Assembly (NCBI GenBank): GCA_965216515.1
Contig: OZ244173.1
Span: forward strand, 3,658,001 to 3,722,000
Direction: 5' to 3'
From: CAXMRP01 sp965216515
GTDB lineage: Bacteria; Pseudomonadota; Alphaproteobacteria; Rhizobiales; Afifellaceae
DNA length: 64,000 nucleotides
Positions 44,173 through 53,447 of the stretch are shown here, in pieces. How positions within the stretch are numbered: the first letter of the stretch is position 1; the number at the start of each line of letters is the position of its first letter. The position numbers were made by a program, and so were the translations under genes. A model generated the notes under the pieces. That model did no database searches, was not told the origin of the DNA, and worked only from the letters and a program-made list of their open reading frames with translations.

Positions 44173-44829
44173 ATGACACGATGCAATCGCCGCACCCTAA
44201 TTTCCGCTGGCGGCAGCGCCCTCGCGCTGGCGGGCTTGTCCGCATCGTTTGCGCTTGTGCCGGCGCGGGGCCGGGCCCAGGAGGCCGTGCAGGTCGCCGA
44301 TCTGCTGAAACCGAGCGCCCTGGGCGACCGGACACTGGGTGATGCCAATGCAGCGGTCTCGGTCGTCGAATATGCATCCATGTCGTGTCCGCACTGTGCG
44401 ACATTTCACAAAGGAGCCTGGAAGCCGTTCAAGGAAAAATATGTCGACACCGGGCAGGTATATTTCGTGTTTCGCGAGTTCCCGCTGAATGCCCCGGCAT
44501 ATGCGGTGGCGATGCTGGCCCGGTGTGCGCCGGCGGACCGGTATTTCACGATCGTTGACCTGTTTTTCGAACGTCAGGACGAGTGGCTGCGCTCCTCCGA
44601 CATGTTCAATGCGATACTCGATCTTGCAAAACAGGTGGGGTTCACGAAAAAAACCTTTGAAGCCTGCTTGAAGAATCAGGCATTGTTCGATGGTCTGAAT
44701 GCGGAAAAGGACCGGGCTTCCAAATCCTTTGGTGTGGATTCCACGCCAACCTTTTTCATCAATGGCAAGAAACAGTCCGGGGCATTGACGCTTGAACAGT
44801 TGGATAGCCACATCCAGCCACTTCTCTGA
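44173..44829 (+). CDS. DsbA-family thioredoxin-fold protein, exported
   Basis: A 218-aa periplasmic thiol oxidoreductase. The N-terminus has a twin-basic region (NRRTL) and hydrophobic stretch like a signal peptide ending near residue 36 (ARGRAQ). The active site is SCPHC (C72-x-x-C75), followed by FVFREFPLN and the cis-Pro loop STPTFFINGKK. It probably forms disulfides in exported proteins such as the IalB-like protein or CoxB-like factors. It is located between the DUF721 gene and smc, 117 bp before the latter. Confidence 0.88.
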   Translation: MTRCNRRTLISAGGSALALAGLSASFALVPARGRAQEAVQVADLLKPSALGDRTLGDANAAVSVVEYASMSCPHCATFHKGAWKPFKEKYVDTGQVYFVFREFPLNAPAYAVAMLARCAPADRYFTIVDLFFERQDEWLRSSDMFNAILDLAKQVGFTKKTFEACLKNQALFDGLNAEKDRASKSFGVDSTPTFFINGKKQSGALTLEQLDSHIQPLL

Positions 44830-44946
44830 CAGGACGCCGGGGCATCGACTCTGGCGACTTTCGTCTTTGCCTGTTTCCCTCGGTTGCGATCCGTGCCGGC
44901 ACGCGCCGGCCACGCCGATTTCAATTCCGGACCGAAAGCGGGTGTG

Positions 44947-47900
44947 ATGCGTTTCTCACGCTTGCGAATACTCGGATTCAAGTCGTTTGTTGAGCCGACC
45001 GATATCGAGATCAGGCCCGGACTTACAGGCATTGTCGGTCCCAATGGCTGCGGCAAGTCCAACCTGGTCGAGGCGTTGCGGTTCGTCATGGGCGAAAGCT
45101 CGTACAAGGCGATGCGCGGATCGGGTATGGATGATGTCATCTTTTCCGGTTCCGGGAGGCGGCCGGCGCGCAACACGGCGGAAGTGACACTGGTCGCCGA
45201 GGCTGGCGAATCGCCGGTCTCGTCGGTCCCCGTTGGCGAGACCGGTCTTGTCGAGATCACCCGTCGCATCGAACGCGAAGCCGGGTCCGCCTATCGCATC
45301 AATGGCCGTGATGTTCGCGCCCGCGATGTCCAGCTGTTGTTCGCCGACGCATCCACCGGCGCCCGTTCTTCGGCCCTTGTGCGCCAGGGCCAGATCGGCG
45401 AACTGATTTCCGCCAAGCCGGTGAAACGCCGCGCCATCCTTGAAGACGCGGCCGGGATTTCCGGTCTTCATTCGCGCCGGCACGAAGCCGAGTTGAAATT
45501 GCGGGCTGCCGAGCAGAACCTTGAGCGGCTGGACGATGTCATGACGGAGATCGCCGCCCAGCGCGACGCGTTGAAAAGGCAGGCGCGCCAGGCGGTGCGA
45601 TACCGCAACATCTCCGGTGATATCCGCAAGGCGGAAGCCACGCTTTTCCTGATTCGCTGGCGCGCCGCCGGCGAGCGGCAGACCGCCGCCCGACAGGCGC
45701 TGGCGGAGGAAACCGAGAAGCTCGCCGAAGTTGCCGCCGTCCAGACCGAAGCCGTCAAGGCGGAAGCCGTGATCGCCGATGGAATGCCCGGTCTTCGCGA
45801 CAAGGCGGCGGAGGCAGGTGCCATTCTTCAGCGGCTGCGCATTCTGGCCCAGGAACTGGACCGCGAGGAAGAACGCATGGCCGCGCGCCAGAGCGAACTG
45901 GCCGAGCGGATTGCGCAAAGCGACAACGATGTCGGCCGGGAAACCGAAATTCTGGATGAAAGCCGCGCTGCTCTGGCGCGCAATGCACAGGAAAGCGAAG
46001 TCCTGAAGCGCGAAACGGAGGAATCCGCCGAACGGGCCGAGACCACGGCCGCTGCCGCCGGCGAAGCCGCCGCCGCGGTTGCCGAATCCGAGGCGGCGCT
46101 GGCCGAAGCCGCGGCGGCGCTGGCCAGCCGGCATACCGAGCGCCAGACCCTTGAGCGGGCGGCCGAGGATCTGACGACAAAGACCCGGCGGCTGGACGAG
46201 GAAGCCAACCGGCTTGCCGAGGACAAGGTGCGGCTTGAGGCCAAGCAGGCCGGTAAGGCCGATATGGATCGCCTGCGCGAGGCACTGAAAACCGCGACGG
46301 CTGACCTTGATGGGTGCGAAACCGCGGCCCAGGCGGCCGAGCAGGCCGTTCGGACTGTTCGCGAAGCGGAAAACGATGCGCTGGAACCTCTGGAAGAGGC
46401 GCGGACGCGGCTTTCTGCCCTCGAAGCGGAAGCGCGCACTCTGGAAAATCTGGCCAAGGCAGGCAATGCGGACCTGTTCCCGCCGCTGATCGACACGTTG
46501 ACGGTCGCGCCGGGTTATGAACTGGCGCTGGCCGCGGCCCTTGGTGATGATCTGGATGCGGCGATTGACGGCAATGCGCCCCGCCGCTGGGATGTGCCCG
46601 GCGCAGATGCCGCCGACCCGACGCTGCCCGATGGCGTCAAGGCGCTTTCCGACATTGTTTCCGGACCGGAGCGCCTGCGCCGGCGGCTTCGGCAGATCGG
46701 ACTGGTCGAGCCGGCCGAGGGAGCCCGCCTTGCCGGGCAGTTGGCGCCCGGCCAACGCCTGGTAACCCGTGGCGGCGCCCTTTGGCGCTGGGATGGTTTT
46801 GCTGTGAACGAGGGCGCCGCGACCGCCGCGGCCCAGCGGCTGGAACAGAAAAACCGCCTCGCCGAGCTGGAAGGCGAAATTGGCATCGCCGCGCGGGATC
46901 TGGCAGAGGCGCGTCAGGATCGTCAACTTGCCGCCGATGCCCGCGCAACAGCCGAAGCCGAAGAGCAGGCGGCCCGCGTCGCCGTTCGCGACGCCCGGGA
47001 AGGCCGGGACAGGGCCCAGCGCGCCTGTCACACCGCCGAACAGCAGGCCGGTCGTATCGGTGAGCGGCTGGCCGGTCTGAATACGTCGCTGGAGCGGGCC
47101 AGGTCCGACCGCGAAGAGGCCGCCGCCGCCGCCGAACGTGCCGGGGCGCGGCTTGCCGCGCTTGGTGAGGAAACCGCACTTGAAGACGAGCGGGCCGCGC
47201 TGGAATCCCTGCTTGCAACCCAGCGTGCCGCGGCTGCCGAAGCCCGGGCCGTCGCCCACGCCGTGGCCAACGAGGCGGAAGGCCGCAACCGGCGGCTAGC
47301 CGAGCTATCCGGCGAGGAGGTGCGTTGGACGGAGCGGCTGGAACGGGCCGAAGCACGGCTCGCCGAACTCGGTGCGCGCCGCCGTGCGCTGAATGAGGAA
47401 GCCGCCAAGCTGAAAGCCGAACCGGAAAACTTCGACGTCCGCCGTCGTGAAATTCAGGACAATATCAGTTCTGCGGAGAAGAATTCAGCCACGGCCGCCG
47501 ATGCCCTTGCGGAGGCGGAAAACACCCACCGGCTTGCCGCTGCCCGCGCCCGCCAGGCGCTTGAAGACCTGTCGGCGGCCCGCGAGGCCAAGGCTCGCGA
47601 GGAAGAACGGCTAAATGCCGCCGACCAGCAGCGTTCCGAACTGATCAGCCAGATATCCGAAACGTTCAATGAGGATCCGGGCAAATTGCCAATGCTGGCG
47701 GAAACCAAGGAGGGCGCCGCGATGCCCGAACTGGGCGTGGTGGAAAACCGCCTTGACCGCCTGCGGGCCGAACGCGAACGACTTGGCGGCGTCAATCTCC
47801 GGGCCGAGGAGGAGGCGCGTGAAATCGAGACCCGGCTTGCGGCGCTGACGGACGAGCGCACCGATCTGGAAGGCGCGATACAGAGGTTGCGCCAGGGCAT

Positions 47901-48408
47901 CCAGAGCCTGAACAAGGAAGGCCGTGAGCGATTGCTTGCCGCCTTCGATGTTGTCAACGGCCATTTCCAGGAACTGTTTGCCAAGCTTTTCGGCGGTGGG
48001 ACGGCCGAACTCATGCTGACGGAATCCGACGATCCGCTGGAAGCGGGTCTGGAGATCATGGCGCGCCCGCCGGGCAAAAAGCCCCAGGTGATGACCCTGC
48101 TTTCCGGTGGCGAGCAGGCTCTGACCGCCATGGCGTTGATTTTTGCCGTATTCTTGACCAATCCGTCACCGATTTGCGTCCTCGACGAGGTCGATGCGCC
48201 GCTCGACGACGCCAATGTCGACCGGTTCTGCGACATGCTCGCCGAAATGTGCCGCAAGTCCGAAACGCGCTTTGTCGTCGTCACCCACAATCCGATCACA
48301 ATGGCACGCATGGACAGGCTGTTTGGTGTGACGATGGCCGAACGCGGAATTTCACAGATCGTATCGGTCGATCTGGAGACTGCGGAGGGCTATCGCGAGG
48401 CCGTTTGA
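44947..48408 (+). CDS. smc: Chromosome segregation ATPase SMC
   Basis: Condensin core protein that compacts and segregates the chromosome with ScpA and ScpB. The 1153-aa protein has the Walker A GPNGCGKSN (31-39), long Ala/Glu-rich coiled coils (about 170-480 and 640-960), a hinge between them (around 500-620), and at the C-terminus the signature LLSGGEQ (near 1052) and Walker B CVLDEVDAPLDDANV (near 1080). ATG 44947 gives the standard MRFSRLRILGFKSF; the open frame extends 21 codons upstream without homology. The biggest antisense open frames here are artefacts of the repetitive coiled-coil composition. Confidence 0.97.
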   Translation: MRFSRLRILGFKSFVEPTDIEIRPGLTGIVGPNGCGKSNLVEALRFVMGESSYKAMRGSGMDDVIFSGSGRRPARNTAEVTLVAEAGESPVSSVPVGETGLVEITRRIEREAGSAYRINGRDVRARDVQLLFADASTGARSSALVRQGQIGELISAKPVKRRAILEDAAGISGLHSRRHEAELKLRAAEQNLERLDDVMTEIAAQRDALKRQARQAVRYRNISGDIRKAEATLFLIRWRAAGERQTAARQALAEETEKLAEVAAVQTEAVKAEAVIADGMPGLRDKAAEAGAILQRLRILAQELDREEERMAARQSELAERIAQSDNDVGRETEILDESRAALARNAQESEVLKRETEESAERAETTAAAAGEAAAAVAESEAALAEAAAALASRHTERQTLERAAEDLTTKTRRLDEEANRLAEDKVRLEAKQAGKADMDRLREALKTATADLDGCETAAQAAEQAVRTVREAENDALEPLEEARTRLSALEAEARTLENLAKAGNADLFPPLIDTLTVAPGYELALAAALGDDLDAAIDGNAPRRWDVPGADAADPTLPDGVKALSDIVSGPERLRRRLRQIGLVEPAEGARLAGQLAPGQRLVTRGGALWRWDGFAVNEGAATAAAQRLEQKNRLAELEGEIGIAARDLAEARQDRQLAADARATAEAEEQAARVAVRDAREGRDRAQRACHTAEQQAGRIGERLAGLNTSLERARSDREEAAAAAERAGARLAALGEETALEDERAALESLLATQRAAAAEARAVAHAVANEAEGRNRRLAELSGEEVRWTERLERAEARLAELGARRRALNEEAAKLKAEPENFDVRRREIQDNISSAEKNSATAADALAEAENTHRLAAARARQALEDLSAAREAKAREEERLNAADQQRSELISQISETFNEDPGKLPMLAETKEGAAMPELGVVENRLDRLRAERERLGGVNLRAEEEAREIETRLAALTDERTDLEGAIQRLRQGIQSLNKEGRERLLAAFDVVNGHFQELFAKLFGGGTAELMLTESDDPLEAGLEIMARPPGKKPQVMTLLSGGEQALTAMALIFAVFLTNPSPICVLDEVDAPLDDANVDRFCDMLAEMCRKSETRFVVVTHNPITMARMDRLFGVTMAERGISQIVSVDLETAEGYREAV

Positions 48409-48506
48409 CCCACACGGCGCCCGGGGTGGTCTGCGGCGAAATTCCACAGCGTAGTGTGAAGATAAAACGTTTTGATTTCAAGGGGTTGGGCGGCAGACGG
48501 CGTATC

Positions 48507-48535
48507 TTGACAGGTTGCGGGCCCAAAACTATGGT
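48507..48535 (+). promoter_or_regulatory. atpI: Consensus sigma-70 promoter of the ATP synthase Fo operon
   Basis: TTGACA (48507-48512) and TATGGT (48530-48535) are separated by exactly 17 bp. The predicted start near 48542 leaves a leader of about 100 nt before atpI. This is the best promoter match in the window and fits a strongly expressed operon. A 10-bp palindrome AAAACGTTTT lies upstream at 48464-48473. Confidence 0.7.
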
Positions 48536-48640
48536 GCGCGCGGTTTTCGGGCGGCTCGCAAGCCCGGTTCCGGTCGGAATTGGGGCTGGCCGGCCAGACG
48601 ATCAGCCCTGAGATATTTGCTAAAGACCGGACGGGTATCG

Positions 48641-49039
48641 ATGGCGATCAACGGCACGGACAAGGGCGCTGCGCAGCGGCAGGAACCGGTCCGGTCCGTC
48701 GAGCCCTTGCCGGAGGCGCATCTTGATGCGCGTCTGGAGCGTTTGGGAGCGGCGCTGGACGAAGTTCGGCCGGCGCCGGAACGGGACGGGGGACCGGAAG
48801 GCAGACGCGGCGCCGATTATTCCAGGGCGGTGCGGATGTCGAGTGAGTTTGTGGCCGCCATTCTGGTTGGTGCGGCGCTCGGCTGGGGTCTGGACCGGAT
48901 CGCCGGAACGGGGCCTTGGGGACTGATCATCGTCATGATGCTCGGTTTTGCCGCAGGAGTATTGAATGTCCTGCGTTCGTCAGGTACGACGGCCGCGCCG
49001 CGATCCGGCAGGTCGGAAAAGGATGGCGGCGCTAGCTAG
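48641..49039 (+). CDS. atpI: ATP synthase Fo subunit I (AtpI)
   Basis: Small membrane protein encoded first in atp operons; AtpI assists c-ring assembly and Mg uptake in some bacteria and is not part of the final enzyme. The 132-aa protein has a long charged N-terminal tail, then two helices (about 68-85 and 92-112) with the AtpI pattern AAILVGAALGWGLDRIAGTGPWGLIIVMMLGFAAGVLNV. ATG 48641 fits; the frame is open upstream across the promoter. It is 62 bp before atpB. Confidence 0.88.
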   Translation: MAINGTDKGAAQRQEPVRSVEPLPEAHLDARLERLGAALDEVRPAPERDGGPEGRRGADYSRAVRMSSEFVAAILVGAALGWGLDRIAGTGPWGLIIVMMLGFAAGVLNVLRSSGTTAAPRSGRSEKDGGAS

Positions 49040-49101
49040 GCGTTGAAGGTTCAACTGGTACCGGCCCTTGCCGATCGCCGGTTTCGATTGGGGAAGACGG
49101 C

Positions 49102-49875
49102 GTGGCGACATCAGCCGATACGGACAGGGTCGATCCGATCCACCAGTTTGCGATCACCAAGATCATCGATTTCGGTGAAGTCGGCGGCGTATCGATCGCG
49201 TTTACAAATTCCGCCCTGTTGATGGTTGCCACCGTCGCCATCATCGCCGCGTTTCTGATCCTGTCCACCGGCGGCCGCGGACTTGTGCCTTCGCGCATGC
49301 AGTCGCTGGCCGAGATGGCCTATGAATTTGTTGCCAAGATGCTGCGCGATTCAGCCGGGGCGGAGGGAATGAAGTTTTTCCCCCTCGTCTTTTCGCTGTT
49401 CATGTTCATTCTGGTCGCCAATCTGCTCGGAATGGTGCCGTACTTTTTCACGGTGACAAGCCATATCATCGTCACCTTCTGCCTGGCCATGCTGGTGATC
49501 CTGACGGTTATCATCTACGGCTTTGCCCGCAACGGCATCGGTTTCCTGAAGCTTTTCTGGCCATCCGACATTCCCATGTTCGTGATGCCGCTGATTGTGC
49601 CGATCGAAGTCATCTCGTTCCTGTCGCGGCCGATCAGCCTGTCCGTCCGGCTTTTCGCCAACATGCTTGCCGGGCATATCGCGCTGAAGGTCTTCGCCAG
49701 CTTCATCCTGATGCTGGGCGGGCTTGGCGTTGTTGGTTACGCCGGCGCCGTGCTGCCATTTGCAATGACGATCGCGCTCACCGCGCTGGAAGTGCTGGTG
49801 GCCTTCTTGCAGGCCTATGTGTTTGCGATCCTGACCTGCATGTACCTCAATGACGCCATTCATCCTTCGCACTAG
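49102..49875 (+). CDS. atpB: ATP synthase Fo subunit a
   Basis: Membrane subunit that forms the proton half-channels against the c-ring. The 257-aa protein has about six helices and the essential Arg in SLSVRLFANMLAGH. Other family parts are DPIHQFAITKI at the start and the polar C-terminal helix ALTALEVLVAFLQAYVF with conserved Glu and Gln. The start is GTG 49102, with GGGGAAG 8-14 nt upstream; no ATG is available near. The Fo genes are in the order I-a-c-b'-b, separate from F1, as is usual in this order. Confidence 0.97.
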   Translation: MATSADTDRVDPIHQFAITKIIDFGEVGGVSIAFTNSALLMVATVAIIAAFLILSTGGRGLVPSRMQSLAEMAYEFVAKMLRDSAGAEGMKFFPLVFSLFMFILVANLLGMVPYFFTVTSHIIVTFCLAMLVILTVIIYGFARNGIGFLKLFWPSDIPMFVMPLIVPIEVISFLSRPISLSVRLFANMLAGHIALKVFASFILMLGGLGVVGYAGAVLPFAMTIALTALEVLVAFLQAYVFAILTCMYLNDAIHPSH

Positions 49876-49942
49876 GGGCACCAGCTGCGCGGGTCGATTT
49901 CAACCAGTCCGAAACGGAATTCGAACAACCAAGGAGTGAGAC

Positions 49943-50167
49943 ATGGAAGCGGAAGCTGCAAGGCTTATAGGCGCGGGCATTGCCTGTATTGGCGTCGGCG
50001 CGGCCGGTATCGGTGTGGGTAATCTTTTCGGCAACTTTCTGGCCGGCGCGCTGCGCAATCCGGCTGCCGCCGATGGCCAGTTCGGCCGCCTGATCTTCGG
50101 CTTCGCCGTGACGGAAGCTCTGGGCATCTTTTCGTTGCTCATCGCCTTCCTGATTCTGTTCTCCTAA
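49943..50167 (+). CDS. atpE: ATP synthase Fo subunit c
   Basis: The proteolipid that forms the rotating c-ring in the inner membrane. The 74-aa protein has two helices joined by a polar RNP loop (ALRNPAA). The proton-binding carboxylate is E58 in AVTEALGIFSL. There is no Gln/Thr pair that would suggest sodium coupling, so it is proton-type. A strong AAGGAG precedes ATG 49943. Many copies per enzyme are needed; the hairpin at its 3' end may help with this. Confidence 0.97.
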   Translation: MEAEAARLIGAGIACIGVGAAGIGVGNLFGNFLAGALRNPAAADGQFGRLIFGFAVTEALGIFSLLIAFLILFS

Positions 50168-50183
50168 GAACCCGGACAGGCAC

Positions 50184-50208
50184 CCGGGCGGCTGTACCGC
50201 CCGGTTTT
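50184..50208 (+). terminator. atpE: Terminator-like hairpin between atpE and atpF'
   Basis: A perfect 8-bp GC-only stem CCGGGCGG/CCGCCCGG (50184-50191 with 50197-50204) with loop CTGTA is followed directly by TTTT. It lies 16 bp after the atpE stop, within the operon. It could stabilise the 3' end of atpE-containing transcripts or cause partial termination, raising c subunit output above b' and b. Confidence 0.7.
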
Positions 50209-50236
50209 CCGGACGACGTGTTTGCAGGAGACGAAC

Positions 50237-50878
50237 GTGGACGAGCCCGTGATCATCCTGGCGCAGACAAGCGACCAGTCGGAAACCCACGGTGAGGCCG
50301 GCGCGGCGGCCGGGGGCCACGGCGAGGCGACCGAGACCCATGCCGTGACCGAGGCCGGTCACGGTGCCGAAGAGCATGGCGCCTTTCCGCCTTTCGATTT
50401 CACCACCTACGGATCGCAGATCCTTTGGCTCGCCATAACGTTCGGCCTGCTTTACTATCTGATGTCCAAGGTGGCATTGCCGCGCATTGCCACGATCCTG
50501 GAAGAGCGCAACGACCGGATAGCCGATGATCTGGAAGAGGCCGAGCGCCTGAAGCGGGAAACCGATCAGGCGATCGCGGCCTATGAGCAATCGCTGGCGG
50601 AAGCCCGGCAGACGGCCCATGGCATCGCCCAGGAGGCGCGTGACAGCACCAAGTCGGAGATCGCCACCGAGCAGGCGAAGATCGATGCCGAACTTGACGT
50701 CAAGATGAAGGAAGCGGAGGGCCGGATCGCCGAAATCCGCCAAACCGCACTGGCCGACGTCGGCGCGATCGCCCAGGAAACCACAGTCGCCCTTGTCGAT
50801 GCGCTCTCCGGCGCCAAGGCCGGCGAGAAGGACGTCGCCGACGCTGTCCGCGCGGCGCTGGCGGAAGGGGGCCGGTGA
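50237..50878 (+). CDS. atpF': ATP synthase Fo subunit b'
   Basis: Peripheral-stalk subunit that, as a heterodimer with subunit b, holds F1 still against the rotor. The 213-aa protein has an N-terminal His/Glu/Ala-rich extension of about 45 residues (THGEAGAAAGGHGEATE), one membrane helix (about 58-78, QILWLAITFGLLYYLMS) and a long coiled coil. GTG 50237 was chosen because AGGAG lies 6 nt before it; TTG 50222 overlaps that site. The stop overlaps the atpF start (TGATG). Separate b and b' genes are typical of alphaproteobacteria and phototrophs. Confidence 0.93.
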   Translation: MDEPVIILAQTSDQSETHGEAGAAAGGHGEATETHAVTEAGHGAEEHGAFPPFDFTTYGSQILWLAITFGLLYYLMSKVALPRIATILEERNDRIADDLEEAERLKRETDQAIAAYEQSLAEARQTAHGIAQEARDSTKSEIATEQAKIDAELDVKMKEAEGRIAEIRQTALADVGAIAQETTVALVDALSGAKAGEKDVADAVRAALAEGGR

Positions 50879-51369
50879 TGGATGCAACTGCATGGGCGAC
50901 CCTTTGGGTCTTTCTGGCACTTGTCTGCTTTCTGGCCGGGGTCGTCTATCTCAAGGTGCCGGGCAAGGTCGTTGCGGCGCTTGATGATCGCGCTGACAAG
51001 ATCCGGAACGATATCGACGAAGCCCGGCGGCTGCGCGAGGAGGCGCAGGCGCTGCTTGCCGATTACCAGCGCCGTACCGGCAATGCGGAGGAAGAGGCCA
51101 GGGAGATTATCGACCTGGCCAAGCGTGAAGCCGCCGCGCTTGCCGGAGAGGCCAAGGTTCGCATGGACGAATATGTCGTCCGACGCACCAAGGCAGTGGA
51201 GCAACGGATTGCCCAGGCGGAAACCCAGGCGTTGTCGGAGGTGCGCAACCGCGCCGTCGATGTCGCCGCTGCCGCGGCAGCCGCCATCCTTGCGGGGAAA
51301 ACCGAAGGTGCCGATGGCGATCGCCTCGTTGCTGATGCCATAGAAACGGTAAAGGCTCGCCTGAACTAG
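50878..51369 (+). CDS. atpF: ATP synthase Fo subunit b
   Basis: Second peripheral-stalk subunit. The 163-aa protein has one N-terminal membrane helix (about 8-25, LWVFLALVCFLAGVVYL), then KVPGKVVAALDDRADKI and a coiled coil rich in Ala, Glu and Arg that ends with the delta-contacting region. ATG 50878 overlaps the b' stop by one base; a GTG one codon upstream is possible. It ends the Fo operon and its last 4 bp overlap the convergent rnhB end. Confidence 0.94.
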   Translation: MDATAWATLWVFLALVCFLAGVVYLKVPGKVVAALDDRADKIRNDIDEARRLREEAQALLADYQRRTGNAEEEAREIIDLAKREAAALAGEAKVRMDEYVVRRTKAVEQRIAQAETQALSEVRNRAVDVAAAAAAAILAGKTEGADGDRLVADAIETVKARLN

Positions 51370-52004
51370 CCGGTTGCCATATTTGCGGCGGCGGCGACCG
51401 GCGCAAAGCTCCACCGGTGTACGGCTGACGGACCATACTGCCGAAGCGCCTTCAGATGTGCCGGGGTTCCGTAGCCCTTGTGCCGCGAAAATCCATATCC
51501 CGGATATGCCGCATCGCAGCGCGCCATCAGGCGATCGCGTGTCACTTTGGCGACGATCGACGCCGCGGCGATCGACTGTGATTGTCGGTCTCCACCGACG
51601 ACCGTTCGCACCGCGATGGCCGGATCGATCCCTTGCGGACTGTCGCGCCCGTCAACGAGGACCGCACAGGGGCGCACGGACAGTGCCGAAATTGCCTGCG
51701 CCATTGCCCACAGTGTCGCCGCGCGGATGTTGATGGCGTCGATCCGCTTGGCCGGGGCGGAGCACACGGCAACTTCGCAGCGCTTGCAGATCGTATCATA
51801 GAGGGCCAAACGCCGGGCTTCTGAAAGGGCCTTGGAATCATCGAGACCGTCGGGAATGGCATGTGGATTGAGGACAACCGCGGCTGCGACCACAGGCCCG
51901 GCCAGCGGTCCGCGTCCGGCCTCGTCCACGCCGGCGATGCGGACATTGCCGTCATCGAGAAGTTCCGATTCTAGCAAGAAGTCGGGAAGGGCGCGGCCGG
52001 TCAT
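51366..52004 (-). CDS. rnhB: Ribonuclease HII
   Basis: Removes ribonucleotides embedded in DNA and RNA in hybrids. The 212-aa protein has the catalytic motif GVDEAGRGPLAGPV (Asp-Glu pair), DDSKALSEARR, the third Asp in VLVDGRD and ASIVAKVTRDRLMA with the metal Asp. It lies convergent to the Fo operon and downstream of the radical SAM gene on the same strand, 61 bp away; the rnhB/PA0069 pairing is common in Hyphomicrobiales. Confidence 0.96.
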   Translation of the reverse strand: MTGRALPDFLLESELLDDGNVRIAGVDEAGRGPLAGPVVAAAVVLNPHAIPDGLDDSKALSEARRLALYDTICKRCEVAVCSAPAKRIDAINIRAATLWAMAQAISALSVRPCAVLVDGRDSPQGIDPAIAVRTVVGGDRQSQSIAAASIVAKVTRDRLMARCDAAYPGYGFSRHKGYGTPAHLKALRQYGPSAVHRWSFAPVAAAANMATG

Positions 52005-52065
52005 CCGTCTGCGTTAGCGATGCCGGGTATGAAGCGCAACCTGGCGTCTGGAAAACCGCGCCCGG

Positions 52066-53397
52066 CTAGAGCAGGCAGAGCTGCGTTCCCGGACGCGAGG
52101 GCCGTTGAAAGAGATCGGTGCGAAGGCGCGGGGCCGGCCGGTCGAGACCAAGCCGGGCGGTAGCAATTTCGAACCGTCTGCCGATCAGTTCCGCGATTGG
52201 CCCGGTACCCCGCATGCGTTGGCCCCAGGCCGCGTCATAGTCTTTTTCGCCGCGAGCCGAACGAACCTGCGACATGACCCTCTGATAACGATGCGGACAG
52301 TGAGCCAGCAGCCATTCGCGGAAGAGCGGCGCGACCTCCAGCGGCAGGCGCAACAGGATGTACCCGGCCCGTTGTGCACCCGCCGCCTTCGCCGCCGTCA
52401 GCAGCCGCTCCAGTTCGCTGTCGGTGAGACCGGGAACGACAGGTGCGATCATCGCGCCGGTCGGAATGCCTGCTTCGGAAAGCGTCTCGATTGCCGCGAG
52501 CCTTTTTTCAGGCGTCGAGGCCCTTGGCTCCATCGCCCGGGCCAGTTTGCGATCGAGCGTTGTGACGGATATGCAAATCGTTACCAGATTGTCCAGGGCC
52601 AAGTCTTTCAGGATGTCGATATCGCGGCAAATGAGCGCCGATTTGGTCACAATCCCGACCGGATGGCGGGTCTTGGACAAGACGCGCAGCACGGCGCGCA
52701 TGATCCCGTATTGCCGTTCGATCGGCTGATAGGGATCGGTATTGGTGCCGATGGCGATCATTCGCGGACGGTAGGCCGGTTCGGCCAGTTCCGCCTCCAG
52801 AAGCTGCGGGGCGTTTGGCTTGGCAAACAACCGGCTTTCGAAATCGATGCCGGGTGACAGGCCCATATAGGCGTGGGTCGGCCTCGCGAAACAATAGACG
52901 CAACCATGCTCGCACCCGCGATAGGGGTTTATGGATCGATCAAAAGAGAGGTCCGGCGACGTGTTTCGCGTGATGATTCGCTTCGGCCGTTCCGCCTGAA
53001 CCTCGGTGACGAACCGTTTCAGCTCTTTGCTCGATTCCCATCCATCATCGAATGCGCTGCGCTGTTGGTGTTCGAACCGGCCGGACGGATTGCTTTGTGC
53101 GCCCCGCCCCCGCCTTCGCGCCGGATCGATCTCCCGTGCCGCTTCGGCCGGAGTGAGGACTCCTTGGATTGGCGTGACCGAAACCGCCGCTCGCGAACGG
53201 CCCGCGTCCGGGCAGGGGGCGATGCGCGGGCCGTTCGCGCCGATGCTCCGCGGCGAACGGGAGCAACCGGCATCGGAATTGGGCGTTTCAGGGCCTGCCA
53301 ACCCGCGATTGGATGCGGGACCGGCCGGGGCTCCGGCCCGAACCGGATCTTCATCCGCGTCGCCTGGCATGTTGGCACGAAGTGTTCGCTCCGACAT
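52066..53397 (-). CDS. PA0069-family radical SAM protein
   Basis: Radical SAM enzyme of unknown substrate, 443 aa. The 4Fe-4S cluster motif is CEHGCVYC (C-x3-C-x2-C) in INPYRGCEHGCVYCFARPTHAY. SAM-binding strands follow (IAIGTNTDPYQPIE, VGIVTKSALI, ISVTTLD). The first 110 residues are disordered, Pro/Arg/Gly-rich and poorly conserved. The family is distantly related to spore photoproduct lyase, but the role in these bacteria is unknown. ATG 53397 (MSERT) was chosen over 53412. An inverted repeat lies 50-77 bp upstream. Confidence 0.85.
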   Translation of the reverse strand: MSERTLRANMPGDADEDPVRAGAPAGPASNRGLAGPETPNSDAGCSRSPRSIGANGPRIAPCPDAGRSRAAVSVTPIQGVLTPAEAAREIDPARRRGRGAQSNPSGRFEHQQRSAFDDGWESSKELKRFVTEVQAERPKRIITRNTSPDLSFDRSINPYRGCEHGCVYCFARPTHAYMGLSPGIDFESRLFAKPNAPQLLEAELAEPAYRPRMIAIGTNTDPYQPIERQYGIMRAVLRVLSKTRHPVGIVTKSALICRDIDILKDLALDNLVTICISVTTLDRKLARAMEPRASTPEKRLAAIETLSEAGIPTGAMIAPVVPGLTDSELERLLTAAKAAGAQRAGYILLRLPLEVAPLFREWLLAHCPHRYQRVMSQVRSARGEKDYDAAWGQRMRGTGPIAELIGRRFEIATARLGLDRPAPRLRTDLFQRPSRPGTQLCLL

Positions 53398-53447
53398 GGC
53401 GACTGATATCAAGATGAAGAGAACAATACAAGAACAAAACCGATTTT

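Noticed and set aside
44956..47259. 767-aa open frame antisense to smc
   Set aside because: The Ala/Glu/Arg-rich GC-biased coiled-coil codons of smc leave the antisense frame open by composition. The product is Gly/Arg/Phe-rich with no domain.
48464..48473. AAAACGTTTT palindrome before the atp promoter
   Set aside because: Only 10 bp and 34 bp upstream of the -35; too short and too common to call an operator on its own.
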